In this document: in pieces, positions 7,577-16,691 of the stretch
Layout of the letters: every line of letters starts with the position of its first letter
How positions within the stretch are numbered: the first letter of the stretch is position 1
Assembly: GCA_001898965.1 (NCBI GenBank)
Contig: MKVW01000001.1
Span: 1-64,000 of the forward strand
From: Rhizobiales bacterium 62-17
GTDB lineage: Bacteria; Pseudomonadota; Alphaproteobacteria; Rhizobiales; Beijerinckiaceae
Direction: 5' to 3'
Length of the DNA stretch: 64,000 nucleotides
The notes under the pieces: generated by a model
The model's database searches: none
Told to the model about the DNA's origin: nothing
What the model saw: only the letters and a program-made list of their open reading frames with translations
Made by a program: the position numbers and the translations under genes

Positions 7577-8881
7577 CTAAACGCGCCCTACGCTGATATA
7601 AGTGAAATCGTGCCGGAGCATTTCTTCGGGACGATAGATGTTGCGCAGATCGACCACGATCGGCTTGGCCAACAGATCGCGAATGCGCTTGAGATCGAGC
7701 GCGCGAAACGCATCCCATTCGGTGAGGATGACCAGCACGTCGGCATCCCTCACGCATTCATAGGCATCGTCGCAGAACGTGACGCCAGGCAGCAACGGCC
7801 GCGCTTGCTCCATCGCTTCCGGATCGTAAGCGCGCACGGCGGCGCCGCGTTGCTGGAGCGCCGGCACGATGGTCAGCGCCGGTGCTTCGCGCATATCGTC
7901 CGTATTCGGCTTGAAGGCGAGCCCGAGCACGGCCAGCGTCTTGCCGATGACCGAGCCGCCACAGGCATCGAGAATTTTCTCCGCCATCCGCTGCTTGCGC
8001 GCTTCGTTGGAGGCCGCGACCGTTTCGACGATCCGCACCGGCGCGCCGAAGTCGTGACCCGTGCGGATCAGGGCCATCGTGTCCTTGGGGAAACAGGAGC
8101 CGCCATAGCCCGGTCCCGCATGCAGAAATTTTGAGCCGATGCGATTGTCGAGGCCGATACCGCGCGCCACGTCTTGCACGTCGGCGCCGGCCTTCTCGCA
8201 CAGGTCGGCGATCTCGTTGATGAAGGTGATCTTGGTGGCGAGAAAAGCGTTGGCGGCATATTTGGTCAGTTCCGCCGTCCGCCGCCCCATGAAGACCAAA
8301 GGCGATTGATTGAGATAGAGCGGACGATAGATTTCGGTGAGAATATCGCGGGCTTTGGCATCGTCGGTACCGACGACGATGCGATCCGGCCGCTTGAAAT
8401 CCGAAATGGCCGCGCCCTCGCGCAGGAATTCCGGATTGGAGACCACGGCGAATTCGGCGTCCGGACGTCGTTCGCGGATGATCCGCTCGACCTCATCGCC
8501 GGTGCCCACCGGTACGGTGGATTTGTTGACGACGACGGTGAAGCCTTTCAGGGCGTCGGCAATCTCGGCCGCCGCTGCGTAGACATAGGCGAGGTCCGCA
8601 TGGCCATCGCCGCGCCGCGACGGAGTACCGACGGCGATGAAGACCGCATCGGCTTCCGCAACCGCCGGCGCAAGATCGGTGGTGAACGACAGGCGCTGCT
8701 GGCGGACGTTGCTGGCAACGAGAGGCGCCAAGCCAGGCTCGAAAATCGGTATTTCGCCCCGCTTGAGCGCGGCAATACGGTCGGCACTCTTGTCGACGCA
8801 GACAACCGTGTGGCCAAAATCCGCGAAACAGGCGCCAGAAACCAGCCCGACATAGCCGGACCCAATCATCGCAATACGCAT
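7577..8881 (-). CDS. ugd: UDP-glucose 6-dehydrogenase
   Basis: 434 residues, full length. It oxidises UDP-glucose to UDP-glucuronate with two NAD+, supplying precursors for polysaccharides and uronic-acid glycans. Seen: the N-terminal Rossmann motif GSGYVGLVSG at residues 8-17, the catalytic cysteine in GYGGSCFPKD at about residue 261, and the C-terminal NAD-like domain with LGLAFKPNTDDMREAP. It stands alone, divergent from the monooxygenase gene and convergent with the SRAP gene; no exopolysaccharide cluster is adjacent. Confidence 0.95.
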   Translation of the reverse strand: MRIAMIGSGYVGLVSGACFADFGHTVVCVDKSADRIAALKRGEIPIFEPGLAPLVASNVRQQRLSFTTDLAPAVAEADAVFIAVGTPSRRGDGHADLAYVYAAAAEIADALKGFTVVVNKSTVPVGTGDEVERIIRERRPDAEFAVVSNPEFLREGAAISDFKRPDRIVVGTDDAKARDILTEIYRPLYLNQSPLVFMGRRTAELTKYAANAFLATKITFINEIADLCEKAGADVQDVARGIGLDNRIGSKFLHAGPGYGGSCFPKDTMALIRTGHDFGAPVRIVETVAASNEARKQRMAEKILDACGGSVIGKTLAVLGLAFKPNTDDMREAPALTIVPALQQRGAAVRAYDPEAMEQARPLLPGVTFCDDAYECVRDADVLVILTEWDAFRALDLKRIRDLLAKPIVVDLRNIYRPEEMLRHDFTYISVGRV

Positions 8882-8946
8882 GCGTTCTCCGTCGTTGTCG
8901 TCCGGGCGGCCTTATAGCCGATTCCGATCGCGCGTCGATTGACTGC

Positions 8947-8963
8947 ATACATATTATATGTAT
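8947..8963. promoter_or_regulatory. Palindromic operator candidate upstream of the aromatic hydroxylase
   Basis: ATACATATTATATGTAT is a perfect 7-bp inverted repeat with a 3-bp centre. It is AT-rich in a GC-rich setting and lies 43-59 bases before the monooxygenase ATG. Size and symmetry fit a MarR-family operator, and a MarR gene ends this transcription unit, so autoregulation is the simple inference. It also lies 66 bases from the ugd start. Confidence 0.6.
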
Positions 8964-9005
8964 AGATACAATTACGATGCAGGCAAAAGTACTGGGAGGA
9001 CGAGG

Positions 9006-10199
9006 ATGGCTGCTTCTCACGACAATACGGTGCTGGTCATTGGCGGCGGCATTGGCGGCATGGGCTGCGCCCTGGCGCTCAACCAGGCCGGGTTCGACGT
9101 CGAATTGATCGAACAAGCCGCTGAAATCGGCGAAATTGGCGCCGGTATCCAGCTCGGCCCCAATGCCTTCGCAGCGATGGACGCACTGGGATGTGGTCCG
9201 CGGGCGCGGGCACGCGCCGTCTACACCGACGATCTCATCATGATGGACGCCGTCGACGAGAGCGTCGTCGGCAAGATTTCGGCGCGCGAAGAATTTCGCC
9301 AGCGCTTCAAAAATCCTTATGCGGTGATCCACCGCGCCGACATTCATCTGTCGGTCTATGAGGAAGTGCAGACCAAGTCGAACGTCCGCTTCCACACCAA
9401 TTCGCGCATCGAGAGCATCGACATCGACGACAAAGGCGCGCGCGTGCGCGATGCCAACGGCAAGGAATATCGCGGCATCGCTTTGATCGGCTGCGACGGC
9501 GTCAAGTCGGTCGTGCGCGAAAAACTGGTTGGCGATGGCCATCGCGTGCCGGGCCATGTGGTTTATCGTGCCGTGACGCCGCGTGACGAATTTCCCGCCG
9601 ATCTGCGTTGGAACGCCGCCACCATCTGGGTCGGCCCCAACTGCCATCTGGTTCACTATCCGATGCGCGGTGGCGAGCAATACAACATCGTTGTCACCTT
9701 CCACAGCCGCGAGAAGGAAGAATGGGGCGTGCGCGAAGGTTCGCGCGAGGAAGTGCAATCCTATTTCCAGCATATCGCGCCGCGTCCGCGCCAGCTCATC
9801 GACAAGCCCACCTCATGGCGGCGCTGGTCGATCGCCGATCGCGATCCGGTGGAGAAATGGGGCGAGGGGCGGGCCACCTTACTCGGCGATGCCGCCCATC
9901 CGATGCTGCAATATATGGCGCAAGGCGCCTGCATGGCGCTTGAAGACGCGGTGACTTTGCGCGAAGCCCTCCGCGTTCACAAAGGCGATTTGCAAAAAGC
10001 CTTCCGGCTCTACGAAGAGAAGCGTATTCCGCGCACGGCGCGCGTGGTCTATTCGGCGCGCGAAATGGGTCGGCTGTTTCATGCCGGCGGCGTCGAGCGT
10101 TTGGTGCGCAACCAACTGTGGCAGGGCCGCAGCCAGGAGCGCTACTACGACGCGCTCGAATGGCTCTATGGCTGGTCGGTCGAAAAGTGTCTGGCATGA
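9006..10199 (+). CDS. FAD-dependent monooxygenase, probable 3-hydroxybenzoate 6-hydroxylase
   Basis: 397 residues from the ATG at 9006, chosen over 8958 because GGGAGG lies just upstream. It is a group A flavin hydroxylase: dinucleotide motif VIGGGIGGMG at residues 11-20, the DG motif in IGCDGVKS, and GDAAHPMLQYMAQGACMALE, the second FAD motif. Sequence style (EQAAEIGEIGAGIQLGPNA, IHRADIHLSV) fits 3-hydroxybenzoate 6-hydroxylases, which convert 3-hydroxybenzoate to gentisate with NADH and O2. Salicylate hydroxylase is the close alternative. No gentisate dioxygenase lies in the window, so the substrate is inferred. Its stop overlaps the marR start. Confidence 0.8.
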   Translation: MAASHDNTVLVIGGGIGGMGCALALNQAGFDVELIEQAAEIGEIGAGIQLGPNAFAAMDALGCGPRARARAVYTDDLIMMDAVDESVVGKISAREEFRQRFKNPYAVIHRADIHLSVYEEVQTKSNVRFHTNSRIESIDIDDKGARVRDANGKEYRGIALIGCDGVKSVVREKLVGDGHRVPGHVVYRAVTPRDEFPADLRWNAATIWVGPNCHLVHYPMRGGEQYNIVVTFHSREKEEWGVREGSREEVQSYFQHIAPRPRQLIDKPTSWRRWSIADRDPVEKWGEGRATLLGDAAHPMLQYMAQGACMALEDAVTLREALRVHKGDLQKAFRLYEEKRIPRTARVVYSAREMGRLFHAGGVERLVRNQLWQGRSQERYYDALEWLYGWSVEKCLA

Positions 10200-10654
10200 G
10201 CAGCGCGCGCCCCGACGTCGAACTTTCCGTGGCGCTCGATATGGACGCTATGCCGGGCCACTACATCCGCCGCCTGCAACAGGTGGCGGTGCGGCTGTTC
10301 TCGGAGGAAGTCGGGTCGGAGCTGACGCCCGTGCAATTCGCGGCGCTCGTCGCCATCGCGCAGCGCAGTGGATTGGGGCAGGCGGATCTGGCGGCGCAGA
10401 TCGGCTACGATCGCGCCACCATCGGCGGCGTGATCGACCGGCTCGAAGCCAAGGGCTGGGTCAGCCGCACGCCGTCGCGTGAAGACCGGCGGCAGAATAT
10501 CGTGGCGATCACGCCGGCAGGCGAGCAGGCGATGGCGCAGGCGACGGCGGCGGTGCAGAGGGTGCAAACCCGTTTCCTATCGCCGCTCGATTCGGACGAA
10601 CAGCAGGTGTTCGAGCGGCTGTGCCGCAAACTCCTCGGATATCACCTGGGCTGA
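10196..10654 (+). CDS. MarR-family transcriptional regulator
   Basis: 152 residues from the ATG at 10196, which overlaps the monooxygenase stop as ATGA, implying translational coupling. It has the winged-helix MarR fold: LTPVQFAALVAIAQRSGLGQ, then the recognition helix region AAQIGYDRATIGGVIDRLEA and the wing VSRTPSREDRRQNIVAITPAG. MarR proteins are dimeric repressors, often released by aromatic ligands, which suits control of the upstream hydroxylase. The palindrome at 8947-8963 is the likely target. Confidence 0.93.
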   Translation: MSSARPDVELSVALDMDAMPGHYIRRLQQVAVRLFSEEVGSELTPVQFAALVAIAQRSGLGQADLAAQIGYDRATIGGVIDRLEAKGWVSRTPSREDRRQNIVAITPAGEQAMAQATAAVQRVQTRFLSPLDSDEQQVFERLCRKLLGYHLG

Positions 10655-10874
10655 TATAATAATCCGGACTACCAATCGCGTCCGCGTGGTTTTCCGGTCC
10701 GCTCGTCGCTCAATTGCCATGATTGGCGAAGAAGAGAGCCGGGCTTCTCGTAATTTTGCGATCAAATGCTATGAATGGTCGGCTTCCTGCCAGAATCCGA
10801 CCAGCCGGCGGATGATTTCGTGATGTCCGGCCCTCGGTTCGAGTTCAGCCCTGTATTTTCCGGATCGAGTCCAG
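10655..10874. other. Intergenic region marR / MATE
   Basis: 220 bases, partly AT-rich near 10655-10680 (GATATAATAATCC). No terminator hairpin, gene or clear promoter was recognised. The downstream MATE start has only a weak ribosome site. Confidence 0.3.
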
Positions 10875-12233
10875 ATGTCCTCCGTTCCTTCCCTCGGCAG
10901 TCGCGCCGCCTTCACGCAAGGCCCGATCATGCGCCATGTGATCGTCATGGCGACGACCGGCTCGATCGGCCTGATGGCGATTTTTTTCGTCGATCTGCTG
11001 TCGCTGCTCTACGTGTCCTGGCTTGGCGATCACGCGCTGACGGCGGCCGTCGGCTATGCCACGCAGGTGTCGTTCTTTCTGATCTCGATCAGCATCGGCT
11101 TTTCGATCGCTGTCGGCGCCTTGGTGGCGCAGGCGATCGGCGCCGGCGACAAGGCGCGCGCCGGCCGTCTCGCTGCGTCCAGCCTCGTCCATGTCGCGGT
11201 GGCCTCCGTGGTCTTGACGCTGGCGATGCTGCCGTTTCGTCGCGACCTGCTGCATTTGCTTGGCGCGCGGGATCACGTCCTCGACGTCTCTTCGACTTTT
11301 CTGCTGATCTCGCTGCCGTCGCTGCCGTTGATGTCGGTCGGCATGGCGTTCGCGGCTCTGCTACGGGCGCGCGGTGACGCACGCCGCGCCATGTATGTGA
11401 CCTTGGGCGGCGGCCTCGCCACGGCGGTCCTCGATCCGATCTTCATTTTCGCGCTCGGATTGGGCGTCAATGGCGCCGCCATCGTCACTGTCCTCTCCCG
11501 TCTGTGTTTTCTCGCCGTCGGCGCCTGGGGCTGCATGCGCGTGCATCGCATGGTCAGTCGGCCACAGCGTCAGGCCTTGCTGCCCGATCTAAAAATCATG
11601 ATGAGGATCGCCATCCCGGCGATCTTGACCACGCTCGCGGCACCGGTCTCGACCTCTTATGCGCTGAGCGTGTTTGCCACCTTCGGCCAGGACGTGGTCG
11701 CCGCCTATACGATCGTCGATCGCATCATTGGCGTCTCTTTCGGGCCGCTGTTTGCTCTGTCGGGCGCTGTCGGCCCGATCATCGGGCAGAACTATGGCGC
11801 ACGGCTGTTTCCGCGTATTCGCCGGACGCTGATCGACTGTTTCACGCTCTCGAGCGGCTATAGTCTCGCGGTCTGGCTCATCCTCGCCCTGGCGGCGCCG
11901 TTGATCGTCAAACTGTTCGATGCGTCGGCGATGACGGCGGAATTGATCATGTTCTATTGCCGCTTTGGCGCGATCGCCTGGGTGTTTCTGGGCTGTATGT
12001 TCGTCGCCAATGCGGCTTTTAACAATCTCGGTTACCCGGTGTTATCGATGGTCTTCAATTGGGGCCGTTCGACCTTGGGCACGATTCCCTTCGTTACCAT
12101 CGGTGCTAAGCTCTGGGGGCCTGAAGGCGCGATGATGGGCATGGCGGCGGGCGCGGCTCTATTCAGCCTGATCGCCATCTTCGTCGCCTTCTATGTCACC
12201 GGCCGTCTCGCCCGGGTGCGCGAAATGGGATAA
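10875..12233 (+). CDS. MATE-family multidrug/cation antiporter
   Basis: 452 residues with about twelve hydrophobic segments, the usual MATE size and topology. Such inner-membrane carriers expel cationic drugs or metabolites using Na+ or H+ gradients. Seen: the N-lobe helix 1-2 region (FFVDLLSLLYVSWLGDHALTAA), GVNGAAIVTVLSRL before the central loop, and the C-lobe repeat with PIIGQNYGAR. It stands between marR and the DUF937 gene; a link with the aromatic hydroxylase is possible but unproven. The ATG at 10929 is an alternative start. Confidence 0.9.
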   Translation: MSSVPSLGSRAAFTQGPIMRHVIVMATTGSIGLMAIFFVDLLSLLYVSWLGDHALTAAVGYATQVSFFLISISIGFSIAVGALVAQAIGAGDKARAGRLAASSLVHVAVASVVLTLAMLPFRRDLLHLLGARDHVLDVSSTFLLISLPSLPLMSVGMAFAALLRARGDARRAMYVTLGGGLATAVLDPIFIFALGLGVNGAAIVTVLSRLCFLAVGAWGCMRVHRMVSRPQRQALLPDLKIMMRIAIPAILTTLAAPVSTSYALSVFATFGQDVVAAYTIVDRIIGVSFGPLFALSGAVGPIIGQNYGARLFPRIRRTLIDCFTLSSGYSLAVWLILALAAPLIVKLFDASAMTAELIMFYCRFGAIAWVFLGCMFVANAAFNNLGYPVLSMVFNWGRSTLGTIPFVTIGAKLWGPEGAMMGMAAGAALFSLIAIFVAFYVTGRLARVREMG

Positions 12234-12281
12234 GAAAGCGCAGGTGTGGCATTTGGCGTGGCGTTAGAGAAAGGGACGGAC

Positions 12282-13190
12282 ATGTTTAATCTCTACGAAA
12301 TCGTGCAGGCTTCGCAGGGGGGTGATGGCGTCAAAACCCTGGCGCGCATGTACGGTCTGTCCGACCAGCAGGCGGAAGCGGCGGTCGGCGCGATCTTGCC
12401 GGCGATGTCGCAGCGTCTGCAAGCCAAGGCGCAAGACCCGCAAGGCATGGCTGAACTCTTCTCGGCGATGATGAGCGGTCAGGGCATGGCCGCTTTCTCC
12501 AATCCAGCCGCCGCGCAGGCTGGCGACGCGCGCCAGTTCGGCCGCGACATGCTGGGCCAGATGTTTGGCGATCGCGACACCTCCCGCCAGCTCGCCGCTC
12601 ATGCGGCGCAGGCCGCTAATGTAAGCCAGGACATCATGCAGAAGCTGATGCCGGCGATCATCGCCATCGTGATGGGTGGCCTGACCAAGTCGATGAAGGA
12701 TCAGGGCCTCGGCGGCATTTTGGAACAGATCGGCGGCGCCTTCGGTCTGCCGGGTCCGCAGACCGCGCCGCAAGGCGGGATGCCTCAAGGCAGCGGCCTG
12801 CCGGGCAATGGTCTTCCGGGTGGGCTCCCAGGCGGCATGCCAGGTAACGGTCTTCCGGGAGGCGCCGGCGGCGGTGGTCTCGGCGACATCCTCGGGCAGA
12901 TTCTCGGCGGCGCTCTCGGCCAGCCGCCGCAGACAGGCTCGTCGGGCGGCGGCGACATTCTCGATAAGGTCGGCCAGCCTTCAGGCGCACCCCAGACAGG
13001 CGGCGCTACGCCACAAGCACCTACGCCAGGGCAGGCCGGTCCCGGGCAGGTGGCCTTTCCTGGTGGTTTCGATCCGCAAGCGATTCAGGACATGCTCGGG
13101 AAAATCCTCGGGCATGGCACCCAGCAGGCGCCGCAGCAGCAGGCCAATCTCAACGATATTCTCGGCCAGCTCTTCGGCAACAAGCGCTAG
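12282..13190 (+). CDS. DUF937-domain protein with a Gly/Pro-rich middle
   Basis: 302 residues from the ATG at 12282 (MFNLYEIVQASQGGDG), preceded by a GGGACGGAC ribosome-site-like stretch. Residues 1-150 match DUF937 (LARMYGLSDQQAEAAVGAIL, then a long helix ending KLMPAIIAIVMGGLTKSM). From about residue 160 the chain becomes collagen-like, with repeated GLPG units (GLPGNGLPGG and variants), then Gly/Gln/Pro stretches, and ends with two short copies of a motif like DILGQLFGNK. Function unknown; there is no signal peptide. The repeats may vary in number between strains. Confidence 0.85.
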   Translation: MFNLYEIVQASQGGDGVKTLARMYGLSDQQAEAAVGAILPAMSQRLQAKAQDPQGMAELFSAMMSGQGMAAFSNPAAAQAGDARQFGRDMLGQMFGDRDTSRQLAAHAAQAANVSQDIMQKLMPAIIAIVMGGLTKSMKDQGLGGILEQIGGAFGLPGPQTAPQGGMPQGSGLPGNGLPGGLPGGMPGNGLPGGAGGGGLGDILGQILGGALGQPPQTGSSGGGDILDKVGQPSGAPQTGGATPQAPTPGQAGPGQVAFPGGFDPQAIQDMLGKILGHGTQQAPQQQANLNDILGQLFGNKR

Positions 13191-13193
13191 GTT

Positions 13194-14069
13194 TTATTTC
13201 AACGCAGCGAGGCTGACTGGCGGAACACTGTCCGCCGGTACGAAGAAGTCTTGCGCCAGTGCTTGGCTCGGATTGGCCCGATAGCGATCGAAATCGCGCA
13301 CGCCGTTCTCGTAGAGGAAGGTGTCGTCGATGATGAACTGGCCGGTCAGCGTCTTGGCCGGCGTGCAGAAGATCATATGCGCCGCATCGGCGAGAATGTC
13401 GGGCGTGCGCGAGGCTTGCATCAGCGCATCGCCGCCGAGCAGGTTCTTGATCGCCGAGGTGGCGATGGTCGTACGCGGCCACAGCGCGTTGACGGCGATG
13501 CCTTTGCGGCGCAGCTCGCCGGCCAGCCCCAGCACCACCATGCTCATGCCGAACTTCGCCATCGTATAGGCGGTGTGCGGCGCGAACCATTTTTCCTTCA
13601 TGTCGAGCGGCGGCGACAGCATGAGGATGTGCGGATTTTCAGCTTGGGCCAGGAAAGGCACGGCGAATTTCGACACCATGAATGTGCCGCGTGAATTGAT
13701 CTGATGCATCAGATCGTAGCGGCGCATGTCGGTGGCTTGGGAATCGGTGAGGGAAATGGCGCTGGCATTGTTGACGACGATGTCGAGCGAGCCGAAATGC
13801 GCAGCGGTCTTTTCGATCGCCTCGCGCACCTGCGCATCTTCTCTCACATCGACGAGAAGCGGCAGGGCCTTGCCGCCGGCCTTCTCGATTTCTTCGGCCG
13901 CCGTATAGATCGTGCCGGGCAGTTTCGGATGCGGTTCCGCCGTCTTGGCGGCGATGGCGATATTGGCGCCGTCGCGGGCAGCGCGCAGCGCGATGGCGAG
14001 GCCGATGCCACGCGAGGCGCCGGTGATGAACAGGGTCTTGCCGGCGAGCGTGCCTGCGGGCGTCGTCAT
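13194..14069 (-). CDS. Short-chain dehydrogenase/reductase (HSDL2-like)
   Basis: 291 residues. Classical SDR: cofactor motif TGASRGIG near residue 16, NNAS in DIVVNNASAI, catalytic Ser in MLSPPLDM and Tyr/Lys in AYTMAKFGMSM. The insert KTAEPHPKLPGTIYTAAEEI is typical of the hydroxysteroid-dehydrogenase-like 2 group, often annotated as oxidising lipid or acyl-derived alcohols with NADP. It is the last gene of a minus-strand run acyl-CoA dehydrogenase, enoyl-CoA hydratase, SDR (22 bases after the hydratase), so a role in fatty-acid or side-chain beta-oxidation is likely. Substrate unknown. Confidence 0.9.
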   Translation of the reverse strand: MTTPAGTLAGKTLFITGASRGIGLAIALRAARDGANIAIAAKTAEPHPKLPGTIYTAAEEIEKAGGKALPLLVDVREDAQVREAIEKTAAHFGSLDIVVNNASAISLTDSQATDMRRYDLMHQINSRGTFMVSKFAVPFLAQAENPHILMLSPPLDMKEKWFAPHTAYTMAKFGMSMVVLGLAGELRRKGIAVNALWPRTTIATSAIKNLLGGDALMQASRTPDILADAAHMIFCTPAKTLTGQFIIDDTFLYENGVRDFDRYRANPSQALAQDFFVPADSVPPVSLAALK

Positions 14070-14091
14070 CGTGCTGCTCCGTGATCTCTGA

Positions 14092-14841
14092 TTATTTCTT
14101 GGATTTGGCCATGAAGGCCGTGAAGGCGGCGCGGGCTTCGTCGGACTTGAGCGCCGCGCCGAAAGCCCGTGCCTCCACGCCCATCCGGTCGAGAATGGGG
14201 TCGCGATCGCCGCGCATCAGTCGCCGCGTCGTCGCCACTGCATTGCGCGGTTTGGCGGCCAGCGCGCGCGCCTTCTCCAGCGCATGGGCCTGCAGGCGAT
14301 CCTTGTCGACGATGGCGTTGACGAGGCCGACACGATGCGCTTCGGCGGCATCGAAACTTTCGCCAAGCAACAGCCATTCGCTCGCCTTGGCGATGCCGAC
14401 GCGCGCCGGCACGAGCAAGGAGGCGGCGGCTTCCGGAACCAGGCCGAGATCGACGAAGGGCATGCGGAAAGCCGCATCGGGCGCCGCATAGACGAGATCG
14501 CAATGGAACAGGATCGTCGTGCCGACGCCGATCGCCGCGCCGTCCACCGCCGCGACGATCGGTTTGTCGCAAATCGCGAAGCGGCGGATGAAACGCAGCG
14601 CCGGAAAATCCTCGATCGCGCTTGTCGACGACAGGAAATCGGCGATGTCGTTGCCTGATGTGAACAGCCCGCCGCTGCCGCGCAGCAGCAGGGCGCCGAT
14701 CTTGCCATCGGCCTCGGCGGCATCGATGGCGGCGATCATCGCCTCATACATGGCGCCGGTGAGGGCGTTCTTCTTGTCCGGCCGGTTCATCGTGATGGCG
14801 AGCACGCCATCGGCCGCAGCTGTGGTGATGTGATCGTTCAT
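14092..14841 (-). CDS. Enoyl-CoA hydratase/isomerase family protein
   Basis: 249 residues from the ATG at 14841, whose ATGA overlaps the stop of the upstream acyl-CoA dehydrogenase. Crotonase fold: RPDKKNALTGAMYEAM, oxyanion-hole segments GLFTSGNDIADF and AAIGVGTTILFHCDLVYA, and LGLVPEAAASLLVPARVG. It hydrates or isomerises enoyl-CoA in beta-oxidation. The residue usual for a catalytic Glu in GLVPEA is present; the other Glu position in the hydratase pair is not obvious, so isomerase activity cannot be excluded. Confidence 0.9.
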   Translation of the reverse strand: MNDHITTAAADGVLAITMNRPDKKNALTGAMYEAMIAAIDAAEADGKIGALLLRGSGGLFTSGNDIADFLSSTSAIEDFPALRFIRRFAICDKPIVAAVDGAAIGVGTTILFHCDLVYAAPDAAFRMPFVDLGLVPEAAASLLVPARVGIAKASEWLLLGESFDAAEAHRVGLVNAIVDKDRLQAHALEKARALAAKPRNAVATTRRLMRGDRDPILDRMGVEARAFGAALKSDEARAAFTAFMAKSKK

Positions 14842-16610
14842 GATGCAAGCGCCCGTTCGGCGGTGTGGACGGAGGCGGCGCCGCCGGTCACGGTCCATTC
14901 GAGCCCCTTGCCGCCAACGCAGAGATTTTCGGCGAAGAAGCGGGCGATATCGACGTGGGCTTCGTGGCCGTTGGCATTGAGCGCGGCAAGACCCATGCGG
15001 GCCAGCGCCGTGCCACCGCGTGCCAGGCCGAACAAGCGCAGATAGGGCGTGGCGCCGGCCAGCGCATCGTCCGGCCGTGCGGCAAGCGCGTCCAGCATAT
15101 AGCGTGTCGCCACTTCCAGGGCGTCGATACATTCGCCGAGACGCGCCGCCGTGGCGCCGAAGGCTGGATCATTGACTTTGGCGACATCGGCGACGACGGC
15201 GCGCATGTCGGCGATTTCGCGGGCCACCGTCTCGCCGTTGGAGAGCGGCAGCTTGCGTTGCACCAGATCGATGGCCTGGATGCCGTTGGTGCCTTCATAG
15301 ATCGCGGCGATCCGGGCATCGCGCATGAACTGCGCGGCGCCCGTCTCCTCGATGAAGCCCATGCCACCATGCACCTGCACACCGAGCGAGGTCACTTCAT
15401 TGCCGATGTCGGTCGAGAAAGCCTTCGCGACCGGCGTCAGCAGGCTGGCGCGTTCGCCCGCCTGCTTGCGGGCATCGGCGTCTTCAGCGCGATGCGAACG
15501 ATCGATCGCTTCGGCGGTCATGTAGCAGATGGCGCGCGCAGCGGCTGTTGATGATTTCATGGTCAGCAGCATGCGCCGCACGTCGGGATGCAGAGCGATC
15601 GGGCTCATGCCCTGGCCCGAAAAACCCGTGGCGCGGCCCTGCCGGCGCTCATTGGCATAGTCGATGGCTTTCTGGGTGGCGAGTTCGGCCAGCGCCACGC
15701 CCTGCAGGCCAACGCCGAGGCGCGCATTGTTCATCATCGTGAACATGCAGGCGAGGCCCTTGTTTTCCTCGCCAACGATATAGCCGACGGCGCCATCCTG
15801 ATCGCCATAGATCATCGTGCAGGTCGGCGAAGCATGAATGCCCATCTTGTGTTCGAGGCTGTGGCAGCGCACGTCGTTGAGGGCGCCGAGCGCGCCATTG
15901 GCGCCAGGCAGATATTTCGGCACCAGGAACAACGAAATGCCGCGCGTGCCGGCCGGCGCGTCGGGCAGGCGGGCCAGCACGAGATGGACGATGTTCTCGG
16001 CCATATCGTGTTCGCCATAGGTGATGAAAATCTTCTGGCCGAAGACGCGATAGGTGCCGTCGGCCTGTTTCTCCGCCCGCGTACGCAAGGCGGCGAGATC
16101 GGAGCCAGCTTGCGGTTCGGTGAGGTTCATCGTCGCCGACCATTCGCCGGAAACGATTTTCGGCAGATAGGTCTGCTGTAGCGCTTCGGAGCCGTGGCGT
16201 TCGAGCGCCAGAATGGCGCCGGAGCTCAGCATCGGGCAGAGCATGAAGGCCATGTTGGCCGAGGACCACATTTCCAGGCAGGCGGAATCGAGCAGATGCG
16301 GCAGGCCCATGCCGCCGGCCTCTTGCGAGGCGGTCACGCCGGCCCAGCCGCCTTCGATCCACTGGCCATAGGCCTGTTTCCAGCCCGGCGCGGTCGTCAC
16401 CACGCCATCGGCCAGTTTCGCGCCGTTCTGGTCGCCCTGCCGGTTGATCGGCTCCAGCACGCCTTCGGCGAAGGCGGCGGCCTGTTCCAGGATCGTCCCG
16501 GCGAAACCGTCGCCCAGATCCGTGTAAATGCCATCGGCGACGCCGCGATCCATGCCGGCGGCATGGGTCATGGAAAACAGAATGTCGTTGAGGGGAACCC
16601 GATAAGTCAC
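14838..16610 (-). CDS. Acyl-CoA dehydrogenase, long (DmdC-like) class
   Basis: 590 residues from the GTG at 16610, selected because AAAGGAG sits seven bases upstream and family members begin TYRVPLNDILFSM. It is a FAD enzyme making trans-2-enoyl-CoA. Seen: MNLTEPQAGSDLAALRTRAE (FAD/substrate loop), a Glu-containing C-terminal helical domain with QVHGGMGFIEET and IAAIYEGTNGIQAIDL, and the extra C-terminal helical domain of the 600-residue class that includes 3-methylmercaptopropionyl-CoA dehydrogenase. That substrate is only one option; general medium- or long-chain acyl-CoA is equally likely. First gene of a coupled operon. Confidence 0.92.
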   Translation of the reverse strand: MTYRVPLNDILFSMTHAAGMDRGVADGIYTDLGDGFAGTILEQAAAFAEGVLEPINRQGDQNGAKLADGVVTTAPGWKQAYGQWIEGGWAGVTASQEAGGMGLPHLLDSACLEMWSSANMAFMLCPMLSSGAILALERHGSEALQQTYLPKIVSGEWSATMNLTEPQAGSDLAALRTRAEKQADGTYRVFGQKIFITYGEHDMAENIVHLVLARLPDAPAGTRGISLFLVPKYLPGANGALGALNDVRCHSLEHKMGIHASPTCTMIYGDQDGAVGYIVGEENKGLACMFTMMNNARLGVGLQGVALAELATQKAIDYANERRQGRATGFSGQGMSPIALHPDVRRMLLTMKSSTAAARAICYMTAEAIDRSHRAEDADARKQAGERASLLTPVAKAFSTDIGNEVTSLGVQVHGGMGFIEETGAAQFMRDARIAAIYEGTNGIQAIDLVQRKLPLSNGETVAREIADMRAVVADVAKVNDPAFGATAARLGECIDALEVATRYMLDALAARPDDALAGATPYLRLFGLARGGTALARMGLAALNANGHEAHVDIARFFAENLCVGGKGLEWTVTGGAASVHTAERALAS

Positions 16611-16691
16611 GTGTGGCTCCTTTAGCAATCCTGCCCTTCTTGACGCAGAAGCCCGTGCAGCCGACAAGCCATCAACGGGCGGCGGATTTTG

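Noticed and set aside
8493-9773. 426-codon open frame on the minus strand
   Set aside because: Spans the promoter region and both ugd and the monooxygenase gene in the wrong frames; no motif.
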